The notes beneath the pieces are model-generated. The model did no database searches. It had not been told where the DNA came from and saw nothing but the letters and a program-made list of their open reading frames with translations. Shown piece by piece: positions 53,713-62,866 of a DNA stretch of 64,000 nucleotides; within the stretch, counting starts at the first letter, position 1, and each line of letters begins with the position of its first letter. The translations under genes and the position numbers were made by a program. The stretch comes from Jeotgalibacillus sp. ET6 (GTDB taxonomy: Bacteria; Bacillota; Bacilli; Bacillales; Jeotgalibacillaceae), in assembly GCF_029667115.1 (NCBI RefSeq), contig NZ_JARUIU010000005.1:1-64000 (forward strand), written 5' to 3'.

Positions 53713-54570
53713 TTAGATATTTAAATATTCTTCCAGCGTTAAGCCGCTGCTGTACACTTTTTCAGCAAGCTCTTTCCCTAAATACCGGAAATGCCAGGAT
53801 TCGTACTGGTAGCCAGTGATGTCTTCTTTCCCTGGAGGGTATCGAAGAATAAAGCCATATTGGTGCGCATTTTCTTCAAGCCATTTTGCTGCTTCTGTAT
53901 CTTTAAAGGCGTCGTCGGCCCACAGAGCTTCCTGACCAACTTCTCCTATGTCAAAGCCGAGTCCTGTCTGGTGTTCAGAGTAGCCGGGTCTTGCACTGAA
54001 ACGGTCTGCTTCTTCCTGGCCATGCTCATCTACGTACCGGTGATACAGTTCGTCCTGGTATTCATAGGAGCGGTACGTACTAAAAGCAATCAGTTCAAAG
54101 CCTTCATTTGCTGCAGCTGTTTCCATTTCGTTATAAGCAGCCTTTGCTTCTTCACTTTCTCCGGGTGCATAGTCTACCGGGAGCGGGTACTGTTTATTGG
54201 CGATCAGCACACCTTGGATGTACGTCGGTTCTGTCACTGTTTCAGGCGTCTTTGCCTCTTCTTCTTCAGCCGGTGCAGGCTCTTCTGCTAGTTCTTCCTC
54301 TGTCGGCTCAGGCTCCTGAGCAGTCTCATCCGGATTTTGCTGCTGATCGGGCTCTGCCTCGTTTTCTTTTTCATTTTCGGTTTGGTTCTCTTCCTCTGTT
54401 TCCGTCTGACTGGAACTATAAAACAATCCCTGAATCGTTTTTTCAACTGACCAATTATACACACTTAATGCGCCTAAAGAGGCTCCAAGGAATATGGTAA
54501 AAAGAACAGCAAGCGTAATCCACACCTTTGTCCCTTTCTTCTTGTTTCTAAATAAACGATCATTACTCAT
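53713..54570 (-). CDS. Membrane-anchored D,D-carboxypeptidase (VanY/LdcB, M15B)
   Basis: This 285-residue protein has an N-terminal helix (about 14-35), then a linker of Glu, Pro and Thr (about 55-115), and a VanY domain. Zinc and catalytic residues are in SEHQTGLGFDIG and in YESWHFRYLG. Such enzymes trim the terminal D-Ala of peptidoglycan stems at the outer membrane face. The very acidic linker matches other acidic extracytoplasmic proteins in this window, such as MetQ and the lipoprotein at 63622. Confidence 0.9.
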   Translation of the reverse strand: MSNDRLFRNKKKGTKVWITLAVLFTIFLGASLGALSVYNWSVEKTIQGLFYSSSQTETEEENQTENEKENEAEPDQQQNPDETAQEPEPTEEELAEEPAPAEEEEAKTPETVTEPTYIQGVLIANKQYPLPVDYAPGESEEAKAAYNEMETAAANEGFELIAFSTYRSYEYQDELYHRYVDEHGQEEADRFSARPGYSEHQTGLGFDIGEVGQEALWADDAFKDTEAAKWLEENAHQYGFILRYPPGKEDITGYQYESWHFRYLGKELAEKVYSSGLTLEEYLNI

Positions 54571-54666
54571 GATGAAACATTTCCTTTCCTAAGACCCAGT
54601 TATCATTTATTTACCTACCCTCCATTCTATCAAACAATTACCGTATAAGACTAATAAAGTCGTGAA

Positions 54667-54715
54667 ATAAAAAAGAACAGTCTGCCCAAGTAACTTGTTC
54701 TACTTGGACAGACTG
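54667..54715 (-). terminator. Terminator of the mannitol operon
   Basis: Minus-strand CAGTCTGTCCAAGTA pairs with TACTTGGGCAGACTG, then TTCTTTTTT follows, just past mtlD. Confidence 0.92.
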
Positions 54716-54722
54716 CCTGTCT

Positions 54723-55883
54723 TTATCTTTTTTCTGCATACTTAGTAAACTGTTTTTCCACTTCCAGCACTAATTCATCCTCAAGCGTCAAATCGGCTAT
54801 TTGGGCAAATGCTTGTTTTACGCCTTGTTCATGCACCGCATGCTGGAGCTTGCTGCTCTCCTCGTCACTTTTTTCATCAAATAAAAGGGCAGCAGCAATC
54901 GCTTGGATGAGGCCTTCAGGCTGTTTTCCTTCTTTCATTAAGGAGACTGCAGGATAAACCAGACGCTCTTTTGCTCCAAGCTTTCTGATCGGTGCACGGC
55001 CTACACGGGATAAATCATCTGAAAGGTAGGGATTTTGGAAACGTCCAATAATTTTGTGCACATATTTTTGATGTTCCTCTTCTTGAAGATCATACTTCTG
55101 AATAAGGAAATCACTTGTTTCATCCAGCACTTTTTCGACTTTTTGCTTGATCGACGGGTCGGCGATTGCCTGATCTACTGTCGTAAAGCCTTCTGCAAGA
55201 CCTAAGTAGGCAATGGCAGCATGACCGGTGTTGACCGTCAGAAGCTTCCGTTCAATAAACGGATTCAGATCCTCAACAAACTGCACTCCCTCAAGAACCG
55301 GAACGTCGCCTTTCCACTCTCCCTGTTCAATCACCCATTCAAAAAACGGCTCCACCTCAACTGTTAAAGGATCTTCATGATGCTGAATGGGTACGATGCG
55401 ATCTACAGCAGAGTTTGGAAATCCTATCTTTTCATTTACTTTCTGTTTCACTTCTTGGGAAAGATGCTTTTCTATCTCTTCTTTTAGAAAACTCGTTCCG
55501 TTGATCATATTTTCACAGGCTACGATATTCAGTTCGTGCAGTTTTTCTTTTTGCGCAGCTTCTGTCAGTCCGCCTGCCAGATCCTTTGCAATGATCGGCA
55601 GAATGCTGGGCCCTACTGATGCTGTGATAAGATCTGCTTCTGCGATTGCGTGATAGACATCCTGTTTTTGAGTGGAGCTGTGAATACCTGAAACCTGATT
55701 TACGGTAAACGACTCTTTCTGCTCTGAAGCAATTTGAACCGTGTATTGTCCTGTACGATTTAATTCTTTAATGACTTCTTCGTTTACATCCACAAACTCT
55801 ACGTGATAACCGGCTTTTGACAAGACTGCGCCGATGAATCCGCGTCCTATATTCCCTGCACCAAAGTGAACGGCACGTCTCAT
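54723..55883 (-). CDS. mtlD: Mannitol-1-phosphate 5-dehydrogenase
   Basis: This 386-residue NAD-dependent long-chain polyol dehydrogenase has N-terminal loop HFGAGNIGRGFIG and catalytic-region motif LLTVNTGHAAIAYLG. It converts mannitol-1-phosphate to fructose-6-phosphate. It is the last gene of the mtl operon, overlapping mtlF by four bases. Confidence 0.97.
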   Translation of the reverse strand: MRRAVHFGAGNIGRGFIGAVLSKAGYHVEFVDVNEEVIKELNRTGQYTVQIASEQKESFTVNQVSGIHSSTQKQDVYHAIAEADLITASVGPSILPIIAKDLAGGLTEAAQKEKLHELNIVACENMINGTSFLKEEIEKHLSQEVKQKVNEKIGFPNSAVDRIVPIQHHEDPLTVEVEPFFEWVIEQGEWKGDVPVLEGVQFVEDLNPFIERKLLTVNTGHAAIAYLGLAEGFTTVDQAIADPSIKQKVEKVLDETSDFLIQKYDLQEEEHQKYVHKIIGRFQNPYLSDDLSRVGRAPIRKLGAKERLVYPAVSLMKEGKQPEGLIQAIAAALLFDEKSDEESSKLQHAVHEQGVKQAFAQIADLTLEDELVLEVEKQFTKYAEKR

Positions 55884-56314
55884 ACGTCTGCATCCTCAAA
55901 AATCTGAATGATTTCCTGTTCTGATGAAGCCGAAGCCAGTTTTTCAACGTTCTCCATTTCCGAGCAGACAATGGCAATTTGAGAAAGCAGTTCAAGATGC
56001 TCTCCGTCCTTGCCTGCAATCCCAATCACAAGCTTCACTTCTTCTCCGTTCCACTCCACTCCTTCAGGGACTTGAAGAAAGGACAGGCCGGAAGCAATCA
56101 CTTCTGTTTTCGCTTCCTCCGTGCCATGAGGAATGGCAACAAAGTTCCCCATGAATGTGGACGTCAATTCTTCCCGTTTTTTCATTTCTGCCACATAATT
56201 TTCAGTAACATACCCTTGTTCTACCAATATTCTTCCTGCCTTTTCAATCGCTTCTTCCTTTGTGCTTAGTGATGTATTTAATAAGATGTTTTGAGCTGTT
56301 AGCAATGTACTCAT
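55880..56314 (-). CDS. mtlF: Mannitol PTS EIIA component
   Basis: This 144-residue EIIA of the mannitol/fructose class has the phosphorylated His63 in AIPHGTEEAKTEV. It passes phosphate from HPr to the EIIB domain of MtlA, and likely also affects MtlR. It overlaps mtlR and mtlD by four bases each. Confidence 0.96.
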   Translation of the reverse strand: MSTLLTAQNILLNTSLSTKEEAIEKAGRILVEQGYVTENYVAEMKKREELTSTFMGNFVAIPHGTEEAKTEVIASGLSFLQVPEGVEWNGEEVKLVIGIAGKDGEHLELLSQIAIVCSEMENVEKLASASSEQEIIQIFEDADV

Positions 56315-58422
56315 GTTGATCCCTCCAAAAATAAATTCATTTTTTTTCGTATAAACTGATCAAATTTTCTTTCCAGCAAGCGGTAAATATCCCCCTTGCT
56401 GCCATTAGTGAACAAGGCTAGCTGATGGTCTTCTTCGATGATGGAAGCACTGATTAAACTCAGCAATTCATACACATCCTGATCAAGTCCGTCCGGTGCG
56501 ATAAGAAGCAGAAGCCGCTCCATATTAATGCTGGAAGAATCCATCGCTTTAATGGAGACTGGCGTCTTCAAGTCAAATAGTACAAATAGAGGCCGTTCAA
56601 TTTTTTGAGATCTTGCATGATAAAGAGCAAGTCCGGTGTCCGGGATGCCCAGACCGCCTAAATGTTCTCTTGCCTCAAGCAGTTCTTTTACAATGTTTTC
56701 CCTGCTGACTGCCTGTATGCCCGCACAGTAAGCATCCACCATTTTCAATAAATCTTCTTCTGTTTTGCCATCCTCTGCTTCAATTACGTCGAAATCAGTC
56801 AGAAGGTCCATCATTACAGACGTGAGATGATTGATTTTCTTAAGAGAATCAAGAACAGGTACATCAGATAATAAATTTACTTCTGTAGTTCTATACCCTT
56901 TTTTATTCGTAATGAACGGCATATTTTTTTGAAGATACCGTTTTACCTTTTCCACTTCGTTTTCAGGAAGCAGCGGACTGACTAAAAGAAACTCTCTATC
57001 CAGATCCATTAAGCCGACTGTTGAAATGACCATATCAAATTGATCAAGTGTCAGCATCCTTGCATCCTGAAGAGAAGACAGTGTGATATCTGTGATTTCC
57101 GGAAATTCCTTTTTCAACCGGCTTGCCAGCATTTTTGAGGTTCCAATGCCGCTAGAACAAACGACAAGAGCTGAAATAGACACGGCTTCTTTTCTCATTT
57201 CGAGCGTGGACGCAAAATGCAGAACAAGAAAAGCCAATTCACCCATTGAAAATTCCAGCTGAGGAAAGACTTCCTTCAGCACCTGCTCAAGTGAATGATA
57301 CAAAATAGGATAGTCGTCTTTAATCGTCTGCTGAAGGGGATTAAATGCCTGCAAGCCTTCTTCAGCACGATGAATGGCAGGTTCAAGATGCGCGATCAAT
57401 CCCTCAAACAAAGAGTGGTCGTCCGTTAAATTAACCCCTACCTGCTTTCCAACTTTTTGAATGATGGATTGCACAATCAATGTCCACTCTGACTGTTCCA
57501 GAGTGGTAACAGATAGTTGTTCTTTCCGGTTTGCCCCTTTTAATTGAATCGCCATATAGCCGATTTCATCAATCGGTATCACGACATTAAATTCTGCAGA
57601 TAAAGACCTTGCTAATGACTCTGCTACTTTTAATTCCGGTGACTCCCTGAGTTCCTGAATTACATTTTCCTCAAGCTCAATCTGCTCTCCGCTTTGTATA
57701 CGGTCCATCGCAAGTGCAATATGAATGACAAGCGCCATATACGCTGAATCAGCAATGGTATAGGGCAGTTCTTTCACTTCATCCATAATCAGCCGTTCAA
57801 TCTGAGTCACTAAATCCTTGCTGACGATATTCGCAATTTTTTCATCAAGACCGCCTGGAATCACAAAATGCTCATCCACCATTGAATAAAGAGAAGCGGT
57901 GTCAATTTGTTCAATTAATAATGTTGCAAGAGCCCTTCTACGTTCGCGTTCAGATCCGGCAAGCTGGATGCCAAATCCTCTCTTGCGGATAATCGAGAGT
58001 CCATACGGTTTGATGGCTTCTTCTAATAAATCCAGGTCCTGCATCAGTGTGCCGAGTGCACAATTTAAGGCACGTGTTGCAACTGCTGCTTTAACTGGCT
58101 CACGGTGACGGATTAAATAATGCAGCAGCAGGACAATCCTTTCGTCCTGCTGCAGATCATGATCGCTGCCTTCCCGAATTCCAGCCTCAAGCTGAAGGAT
58201 TTTGTCCCCATCTCCAGAGAGCCGGATCCCTTCTCCAGCCAGTTTTTCAATATCGATTGAATACTTCGCAAGCATCCGCTCTATTTTCTTTAACTCACGG
58301 TGAATGGTCCGAGAACTGACATCCATTGCGTCTGCCAGCTCGCGAATCGTGGTAAATTGATGCTGAGTGCGCAGCAAAGATTCTATTATTTTTCTTTCTC
58401 TGCCCGTCACATAGACCATCAC
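56311..58422 (-). CDS. mtlR: Mannitol operon activator MtlR
   Basis: This 703-residue PRD-type activator has N-terminal HTH (IRELADAMDVSSRTIHRELKKI), two PTS regulation domains (about 185-395), an EIIB-like domain with the Cys in LVVCSSGIGTSKMLA, and a C-terminal EIIA-like domain (GLGIPDTGLALYHARS). PTS phosphorylation sets its activity. The gene is placed between mtlA and mtlF, as known for Geobacillus stearothermophilus and unlike B. subtilis. Confidence 0.95.
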   Translation of the reverse strand: MMVYVTGRERKIIESLLRTQHQFTTIRELADAMDVSSRTIHRELKKIERMLAKYSIDIEKLAGEGIRLSGDGDKILQLEAGIREGSDHDLQQDERIVLLLHYLIRHREPVKAAVATRALNCALGTLMQDLDLLEEAIKPYGLSIIRKRGFGIQLAGSERERRRALATLLIEQIDTASLYSMVDEHFVIPGGLDEKIANIVSKDLVTQIERLIMDEVKELPYTIADSAYMALVIHIALAMDRIQSGEQIELEENVIQELRESPELKVAESLARSLSAEFNVVIPIDEIGYMAIQLKGANRKEQLSVTTLEQSEWTLIVQSIIQKVGKQVGVNLTDDHSLFEGLIAHLEPAIHRAEEGLQAFNPLQQTIKDDYPILYHSLEQVLKEVFPQLEFSMGELAFLVLHFASTLEMRKEAVSISALVVCSSGIGTSKMLASRLKKEFPEITDITLSSLQDARMLTLDQFDMVISTVGLMDLDREFLLVSPLLPENEVEKVKRYLQKNMPFITNKKGYRTTEVNLLSDVPVLDSLKKINHLTSVMMDLLTDFDVIEAEDGKTEEDLLKMVDAYCAGIQAVSRENIVKELLEAREHLGGLGIPDTGLALYHARSQKIERPLFVLFDLKTPVSIKAMDSSSINMERLLLLIAPDGLDQDVYELLSLISASIIEEDHQLALFTNGSKGDIYRLLERKFDQFIRKKMNLFLEGST

Positions 58423-58436
58423 TCAGCAACTCCTTT

Positions 58437-59894
58437 TTATTTTAAAGCTTCAATAATTTCGTCATACTTTGGACTGTTAAGGAAATTTTCGACCGAGATA
58501 TGATACGCATCCGGTTTTTTCGTCATCGCACGCTCTGTTAAGTCTTTATGCGTGATGACCAGGTCTGCATCATCAGGGATCTGATTGATTGCCGTATTTG
58601 TCACATCGTATTGAAGTCCGGCTTTTTTCATTTTGTTTTTCAAAAGTGAAGCACCCATCGCACTTGAGCCCATTCCGGCATCACATGCAAAAATGATTTT
58701 CTTAATGTTTTCCTTTGAAAGTTCATTCGGCGCTGCCAATGGCGTGTCGTCCACATTTTCCTGCTGTGAAGCTGAAAGATGCTGGGATGCCTGGCTCTTT
58801 TTGCCCTTCATCTCCTGCATTTTTTCCGTTGCTTCTGCAATATCATCCGCTTCATCCGCTTTCGCAGTACGAAGGAAGATTGAGGCCACACCGAAAGATA
58901 CCGCTGTTGCAATCAGCACCCCTGAAATAACAGCAATATAGTTGCCCTGCTGCGTAAGTGCGAGAATTGCAATAATGCTTCCCGGTGAAGGCGGAGCACT
59001 TAATCCTGCATCAAGAAGGACGAAAGTGAAAACACCACTCGCTCCTCCGGCAATGGCAGCCACAATTAGAATCGGCTTCATTAGAATATAAGGGAAATAA
59101 ATCTCATGAATTCCTCCAACAAAGTGAATAATGGAAGCACCTGAAGCAGTTTGTCTGGCTGTTCCTCTTCCGAAAACCATATAAGCAATCAGGATGCCAA
59201 GACCAGGCCCCGGATTGGACTCAAGAAGATACAAAACAGATTTACCAGCTTGTGCCGCCTGTTCAGTTCCAAGCGGAGTTAAAATCCCGTGATTAATGGC
59301 GTTATTTAGAAATAGCACCTTACCTGGTTCAATAAACAAACTCACTAATGGCAGCAAGCCTGCATTAACCATTAATTCTACACCTGAAGCGAGTACTGTA
59401 GTAATCCCCTCAACGACCGGTCCGATACCTAGCAGACCGATAATCGCAAGAATCGCAGCTGCAATTCCCGCAGTAAAATTGTTTACCAGCATTTCAAATC
59501 CTGAGCGGATTCTTCCTTCTGTAAACCCATCAATTTTTTTCATGACATAGCCGCCAAGAGGACCCATGATCATCGCACCAAGGAACATGGTGATGTCCGC
59601 TCCGACAATGACACCCATGGTCGCAGTGGCACCTACCACACCTCCCCGGTTGCCATGAATCATTCGCCCGCCAGTAAAACCAATTAACAACGGCAGCAAA
59701 AAGGTAATCATTGGACCAACTAATTCAGCTAAGTCCTCATTAGGAATCCAGCCATCTGGAATAAATAAAGCTGTAATTAACCCCCAGGCAATAAAGGCAC
59801 CAATATTCGGCATAATCATGCCGCTTAAAAACGAGCCAAAGCGCTGAACTCTTTCCCGTATACCAGATTTTTTTTGTGTCTGTTCCACATTCAT
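58437..59894 (-). CDS. mtlA: Mannitol PTS EIICB permease
   Basis: This 485-residue protein has an EIIC membrane domain (about 15-345) with GGIHEIYFPYILMKP near the substrate site, a linker rich in charged and Gln/Ser residues (355-385), and an EIIB domain with phosphocysteine motif FACDAGMGSSAMGASLL. It takes up mannitol as mannitol-1-phosphate. It is the first gene of the operon, controlled from the cre-bearing promoter upstream. Confidence 0.96.
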   Translation of the reverse strand: MNVEQTQKKSGIRERVQRFGSFLSGMIMPNIGAFIAWGLITALFIPDGWIPNEDLAELVGPMITFLLPLLIGFTGGRMIHGNRGGVVGATATMGVIVGADITMFLGAMIMGPLGGYVMKKIDGFTEGRIRSGFEMLVNNFTAGIAAAILAIIGLLGIGPVVEGITTVLASGVELMVNAGLLPLVSLFIEPGKVLFLNNAINHGILTPLGTEQAAQAGKSVLYLLESNPGPGLGILIAYMVFGRGTARQTASGASIIHFVGGIHEIYFPYILMKPILIVAAIAGGASGVFTFVLLDAGLSAPPSPGSIIAILALTQQGNYIAVISGVLIATAVSFGVASIFLRTAKADEADDIAEATEKMQEMKGKKSQASQHLSASQQENVDDTPLAAPNELSKENIKKIIFACDAGMGSSAMGASLLKNKMKKAGLQYDVTNTAINQIPDDADLVITHKDLTERAMTKKPDAYHISVENFLNSPKYDEIIEALK

Positions 59895-59926
59895 TCCTCC
59901 TCTTACATTACTAAATCTCTATCTTT

Positions 59927-59955
59927 ATCATAAAACGCTTACAACCCTACTACAA
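59927..59955 (-). promoter_or_regulatory. mtl promoter with overlapping cre site
   Basis: On the minus strand TTGTAG (59950-59955) and TATGAT (59927-59932) are 17 bases apart. TGTAAGCGTTTTAT (59930-59943) fits the CcpA cre consensus TGWAARCGYTWNCW with one mismatch and overlaps the -10 box, so glucose repression by CcpA is expected. Confidence 0.82.
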
Positions 59956-60070
59956 CAAAATCCAAATTCGTTTTTGGCAATGACCGCTGTGACAGATTGT
60001 CGCCTAATGAGAAAAGTATTTTTAATAAGATGTTTAGAAAACGGATGAAGTGTGAAAACAAGAACTATGT

Positions 60071-60088
60071 TGTCAATCACAATTGACA
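60071..60088. promoter_or_regulatory. Perfect inverted repeat upstream of ohr
   Basis: TGTCAAT and ATTGACA flank CACA, 36 bases before the ohr start, with TTGACA at its right edge. It could be the operator of a MarR-type regulator such as OhrR, although no regulator gene is adjacent and the sequence is not the B. subtilis OhrR box. Confidence 0.5.
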
Positions 60089-60123
60089 TGACAAATCGCA
60101 ATGAAAATGAGGAGATGAGAAGC

Positions 60124-60540
60124 ATGCCAGTATTAACATCAGCTGCCGTTGCACAAGGTGGACGTGAAGGACAAGTATCATCATCTGACGGTTTAATTCA
60201 ATTAGAACTTGGAATGCCAAAAGACGGAGGCAGTCCGGAAGGAAAGTCAAACCCTGAACAATTATTTGCTGCCGGCTATGCATCTTGTTTTGATGGAGCA
60301 TTTAACCTAATTGCAAAAAAAGAAAAGAAAGAAGTTGAATCTAAAACAACAGCTCATGTGAGTCTTGAAAAAGATCCGGAAGATGACGGATTTAAAATCT
60401 CTGTGAAGCTGGTCGTAGACGTAACAGGCGTCAGCCAGGACGAAGCAGAGGAACTTCTTGAAAAAGCACACCAATTCTGCCCTTACTCAAAAGCGACAAG
60501 AGGCAATATTGACGTAGCACTTGAAATTAAAGCAGGCTAA
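60124..60540 (+). CDS. ohr: Organic hydroperoxide reductase Ohr
   Basis: This 138-residue OsmC/Ohr-family thiol peroxidase has catalytic Cys55 in GYASCFDGAF and resolving Cys119 in FCPYSKATRGN, plus the conserved Arg14 in GGREGQ. It reduces organic peroxides using lipoylated or dithiol partners. I chose ATG 60124 after GAGGAG, rejecting upstream in-frame starts that would run through the promoter region. Confidence 0.95.
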   Translation: MPVLTSAAVAQGGREGQVSSSDGLIQLELGMPKDGGSPEGKSNPEQLFAAGYASCFDGAFNLIAKKEKKEVESKTTAHVSLEKDPEDDGFKISVKLVVDVTGVSQDEAEELLEKAHQFCPYSKATRGNIDVALEIKAG

Positions 60541-60589
60541 TTTCCCTTTCAAAGTCTACCAATCGTATAAAAATAGCGAAAGCCGCAAT

Positions 60590-60622
60590 GACCTCCATTT
60601 GGAGATCACTGCGGCTTTTTTT
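60590..60622 (+). terminator. Terminator of ohr
   Basis: AAGCCGCAATGACCTCC pairs with GGAGATCACTGCGGCTT, followed by further T. Confidence 0.92.
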
Positions 60623-60688
60623 GACCATTTCTTAATTAAACGCAGTGGTCCCCAGGCGCAAAGACCGCTCACATCTTCTCCGTATTGA

Positions 60689-60722
60689 AAAGCCTCCGGA
60701 CGAAGCGGAAATGAACCGGTCC
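60689..60722 (+). repeat. Family B repeat, 3' fragment B6
   Basis: Only the right end remains: AAAGCCTCCGGACGAAGCGG followed by AAATGAACCGGTC. Upstream sequence 60640-60688 is a decayed core. Confidence 0.7.
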
Positions 60723-60828
60723 CTTCTTCCCTCTTTCAAAAAATAGTGACTGACAAAAAGAACAGTAGACAGTTACTATATTTATTTACTAATGAACTTA
60801 CAAAGTGGTTGGATGAGTGAATAACAAA

Positions 60829-60970
60829 AGAATAGGTTCATTGGAGCGGAGACCGGGGACTCCTGCGTGAAAAAGCGGGAAGGGTGAGACCACGCAGATG
60901 CGAAAGCATCAAGAGGGCTCACCTCACGCCACGCGGAAAGCCTCCGGACGCAGCGGAAATGAACCGGTCC
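60829..60970 (+). repeat. Family B repeat, copy B7
   Basis: Complete copy with GGTTCATT and AATGAACC ends. Confidence 0.88.
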
Positions 60971-61052
60971 CCTTCCCTCTTACAAAAAATAATTGCTTGC
61001 GTAAAGAACTATTGGCAGCTGTTGAGTAGTGTATTTACAGGTGAAATCACCT

Positions 61053-61195
61053 AAGAATAGGTTCATTGCAGCGGAGGCCGGGGACTCCTGCGTGAAAAAG
61101 CGGGAAGGGTGAGACCACGCAGATGCGAAAGCATCAAAGGGGCTCACCTCACGCCACGCGGAAAGCCTCCGGACGCAGCGGAAATGAACCGGTCC
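61053..61195 (+). repeat. Family B repeat, copy B8 (tandem with B9)
   Basis: Complete copy. Together with its upstream spacer it is repeated 225 bases later as B9 with only a few differences, including the unusual GAGGCC in place of GAGACC. Confidence 0.9.
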
Positions 61196-61280
61196 CCTTC
61201 CCTCTTACAAAAAATAATTGCTTGCGTAAAGAACTATTGGCAGCTGTTGCGTAGTGTATTTACAGGTGAAATCACCTAAG

Positions 61281-61420
61281 AATAGGTTCATTGCAGCGGA
61301 GGCCGGGGACTCCTGCGTGAAAAAGCGGGAAGGGTGAGACCACGCAGATGCGAAAGCATCAAGAGGGCTCACCTCACGCCACGCGGAAAGCCTCCGGACG
61401 AAGCGGAAATGAACCGGTCC
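61281..61420 (+). repeat. Family B repeat, copy B9
   Basis: Complete copy, near-identical to B8 including the flanking spacer, indicating recent tandem duplication. Confidence 0.9.
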
Positions 61421-61506
61421 CCTTTCCTCTTTCAAAAAAATCAGTGACTGACAAAAAGAGCAGTAGACAGCTGTTCTACATTATATGTACGAGTGAAATG
61501 ACGAAA

Positions 61507-61647
61507 GAATAGGTTCATTGCAGCGGAGACCGGGGACTACTGCGTGAAAAAGCGGGAAGGGTGAGACCACGCAGATGCGAAAGCATCAAGAGGGCTCACC
61601 TCCCGCCACGCGGAAAGCCTCCGGGCGGAGCGGAAATGAACCGGTCT
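61507..61647 (+). repeat. Family B repeat, copy B10
   Basis: Complete copy with GGTTCATT/AATGAACC ends. It has CTCACCTCCCGCC, the fully pairing version of the inner arm, and GGGGACTACTG in place of GGGGACTCCTG. It ends about 75 bases before the MFS gene start. Confidence 0.88.
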
Positions 61648-61721
61648 TTTCCCCCTGCTTCATCTTCCATTTCTGCTATACTTGTAACTTATGAGAGTAA
61701 AACCAAATGGAGTGATACAGA

Positions 61722-62864
61722 TTGAAACAGCAAGGATGGTTATCCACAAATTTCTTCGCCTTCTTTTTTACCTGGGGCATCTTTTTGCCTTACTGGACCG
61801 GCTGGCTTGTCTCCGAAAAAGACTTAACGGTGGCTGCAGCGAGCACTGTGATCGCCGCAGGACTGTTTGCCCGGTCGTTTTCCACTTTGTTTTTATTTCC
61901 GGCACTGACAAAGCACTTTAGCCTTTCCGTGCTGATTAAACTAATGCCGGGTCTTTCATTTCTTTTACTGCTGCTCTTTATTCCAGCTGAGTCCTTTTCA
62001 GCTTTACTGGCGGTTATGATTATATACAGTTTGTTTTACCCTACCATTTTGCCGCTCATGGAAAGCAATGCCACTGTATTGATGAAAACAAACCGAATAA
62101 ACTATGGCAGGAGCCGTTCATGGGGCTCTGCCGGCTATACTGTCAGCTTAATTGTTATTGGCATAACAACAGACCTGTGGACAGAATCCTCTATTCTTGC
62201 CGCTATGATAATTGGCAGTGTCTTTTTAGCTGTGTGCGCGCTTCGGCCCGCTCCGGATGCATTAAAGGAAAAAGTTGCTCCTCAAATTGGAGGCTACCAG
62301 GCAATTTTTAAGACGAAAGGATTTTTAATTGTCCTGACGATCTGCGTCCTGATTCAGGGAGCACATGCTGCTTATTACAGCTACGGTTTTATCTATTTAC
62401 AGGAGCTTAATGTATCAAGTGTTTACATAGGACTTATTTTAAATATTGCCGTGCTGTCTGAAATACTCTTTTTTGCAGTGGCAGACCGGCTGTTAAAACG
62501 CACGTCTGTTGCGGCCATGTTTATAATCGCTGGGATGGCTTCTGTGATCCGCTGGCTGCTTGTAGGCTTATTTCCCTCTCTATGGCTTTTTATTTTCACA
62601 CAGGCATTTCACTCAATGACTTTCGGTCTCGCTCATTATGCATTTATCAACTATGTATACCGGGCAGTGGATAAACAGCTTCTGCCGACTGCTCAGGGGC
62701 TGTATGCTTCTGTTGGGATGGGATTCAGCACCGCACTTCTTACGTCGGCAGGAGGCTACCTTTACGAAGTGTCTCCCGGTCTTTCCTTTATTGGCATGAG
62801 CGCGGCGGTTCTTCCGGCTGTTTTTCTCGGTCTTCTATTAAAGGGAAGAACGTTATCTTATTAA
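61722..62864 (+). CDS. MFS transporter (HcaT/YwbF-like MFS_1_like group)
   Basis: This 380-residue protein has about 11-12 helices. It starts with TNFFAFFFTWGIFLPYW, has a charged NRINYGRSRSWGSAGYTVS loop between helices 4 and 5, and ends in a short basic tail. These features suit the phenylpropionate permease/nucleoside-symporter-like branch. Substrate unknown. The start is TTG after GGAGTGAT. It is upstream of and convergent with pcp, three bases apart. Confidence 0.87.
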   Translation: MKQQGWLSTNFFAFFFTWGIFLPYWTGWLVSEKDLTVAAASTVIAAGLFARSFSTLFLFPALTKHFSLSVLIKLMPGLSFLLLLLFIPAESFSALLAVMIIYSLFYPTILPLMESNATVLMKTNRINYGRSRSWGSAGYTVSLIVIGITTDLWTESSILAAMIIGSVFLAVCALRPAPDALKEKVAPQIGGYQAIFKTKGFLIVLTICVLIQGAHAAYYSYGFIYLQELNVSSVYIGLILNIAVLSEILFFAVADRLLKRTSVAAMFIIAGMASVIRWLLVGLFPSLWLFIFTQAFHSMTFGLAHYAFINYVYRAVDKQLLPTAQGLYASVGMGFSTALLTSAGGYLYEVSPGLSFIGMSAAVLPAVFLGLLLKGRTLSY

Positions 62865-62866
62865 GT

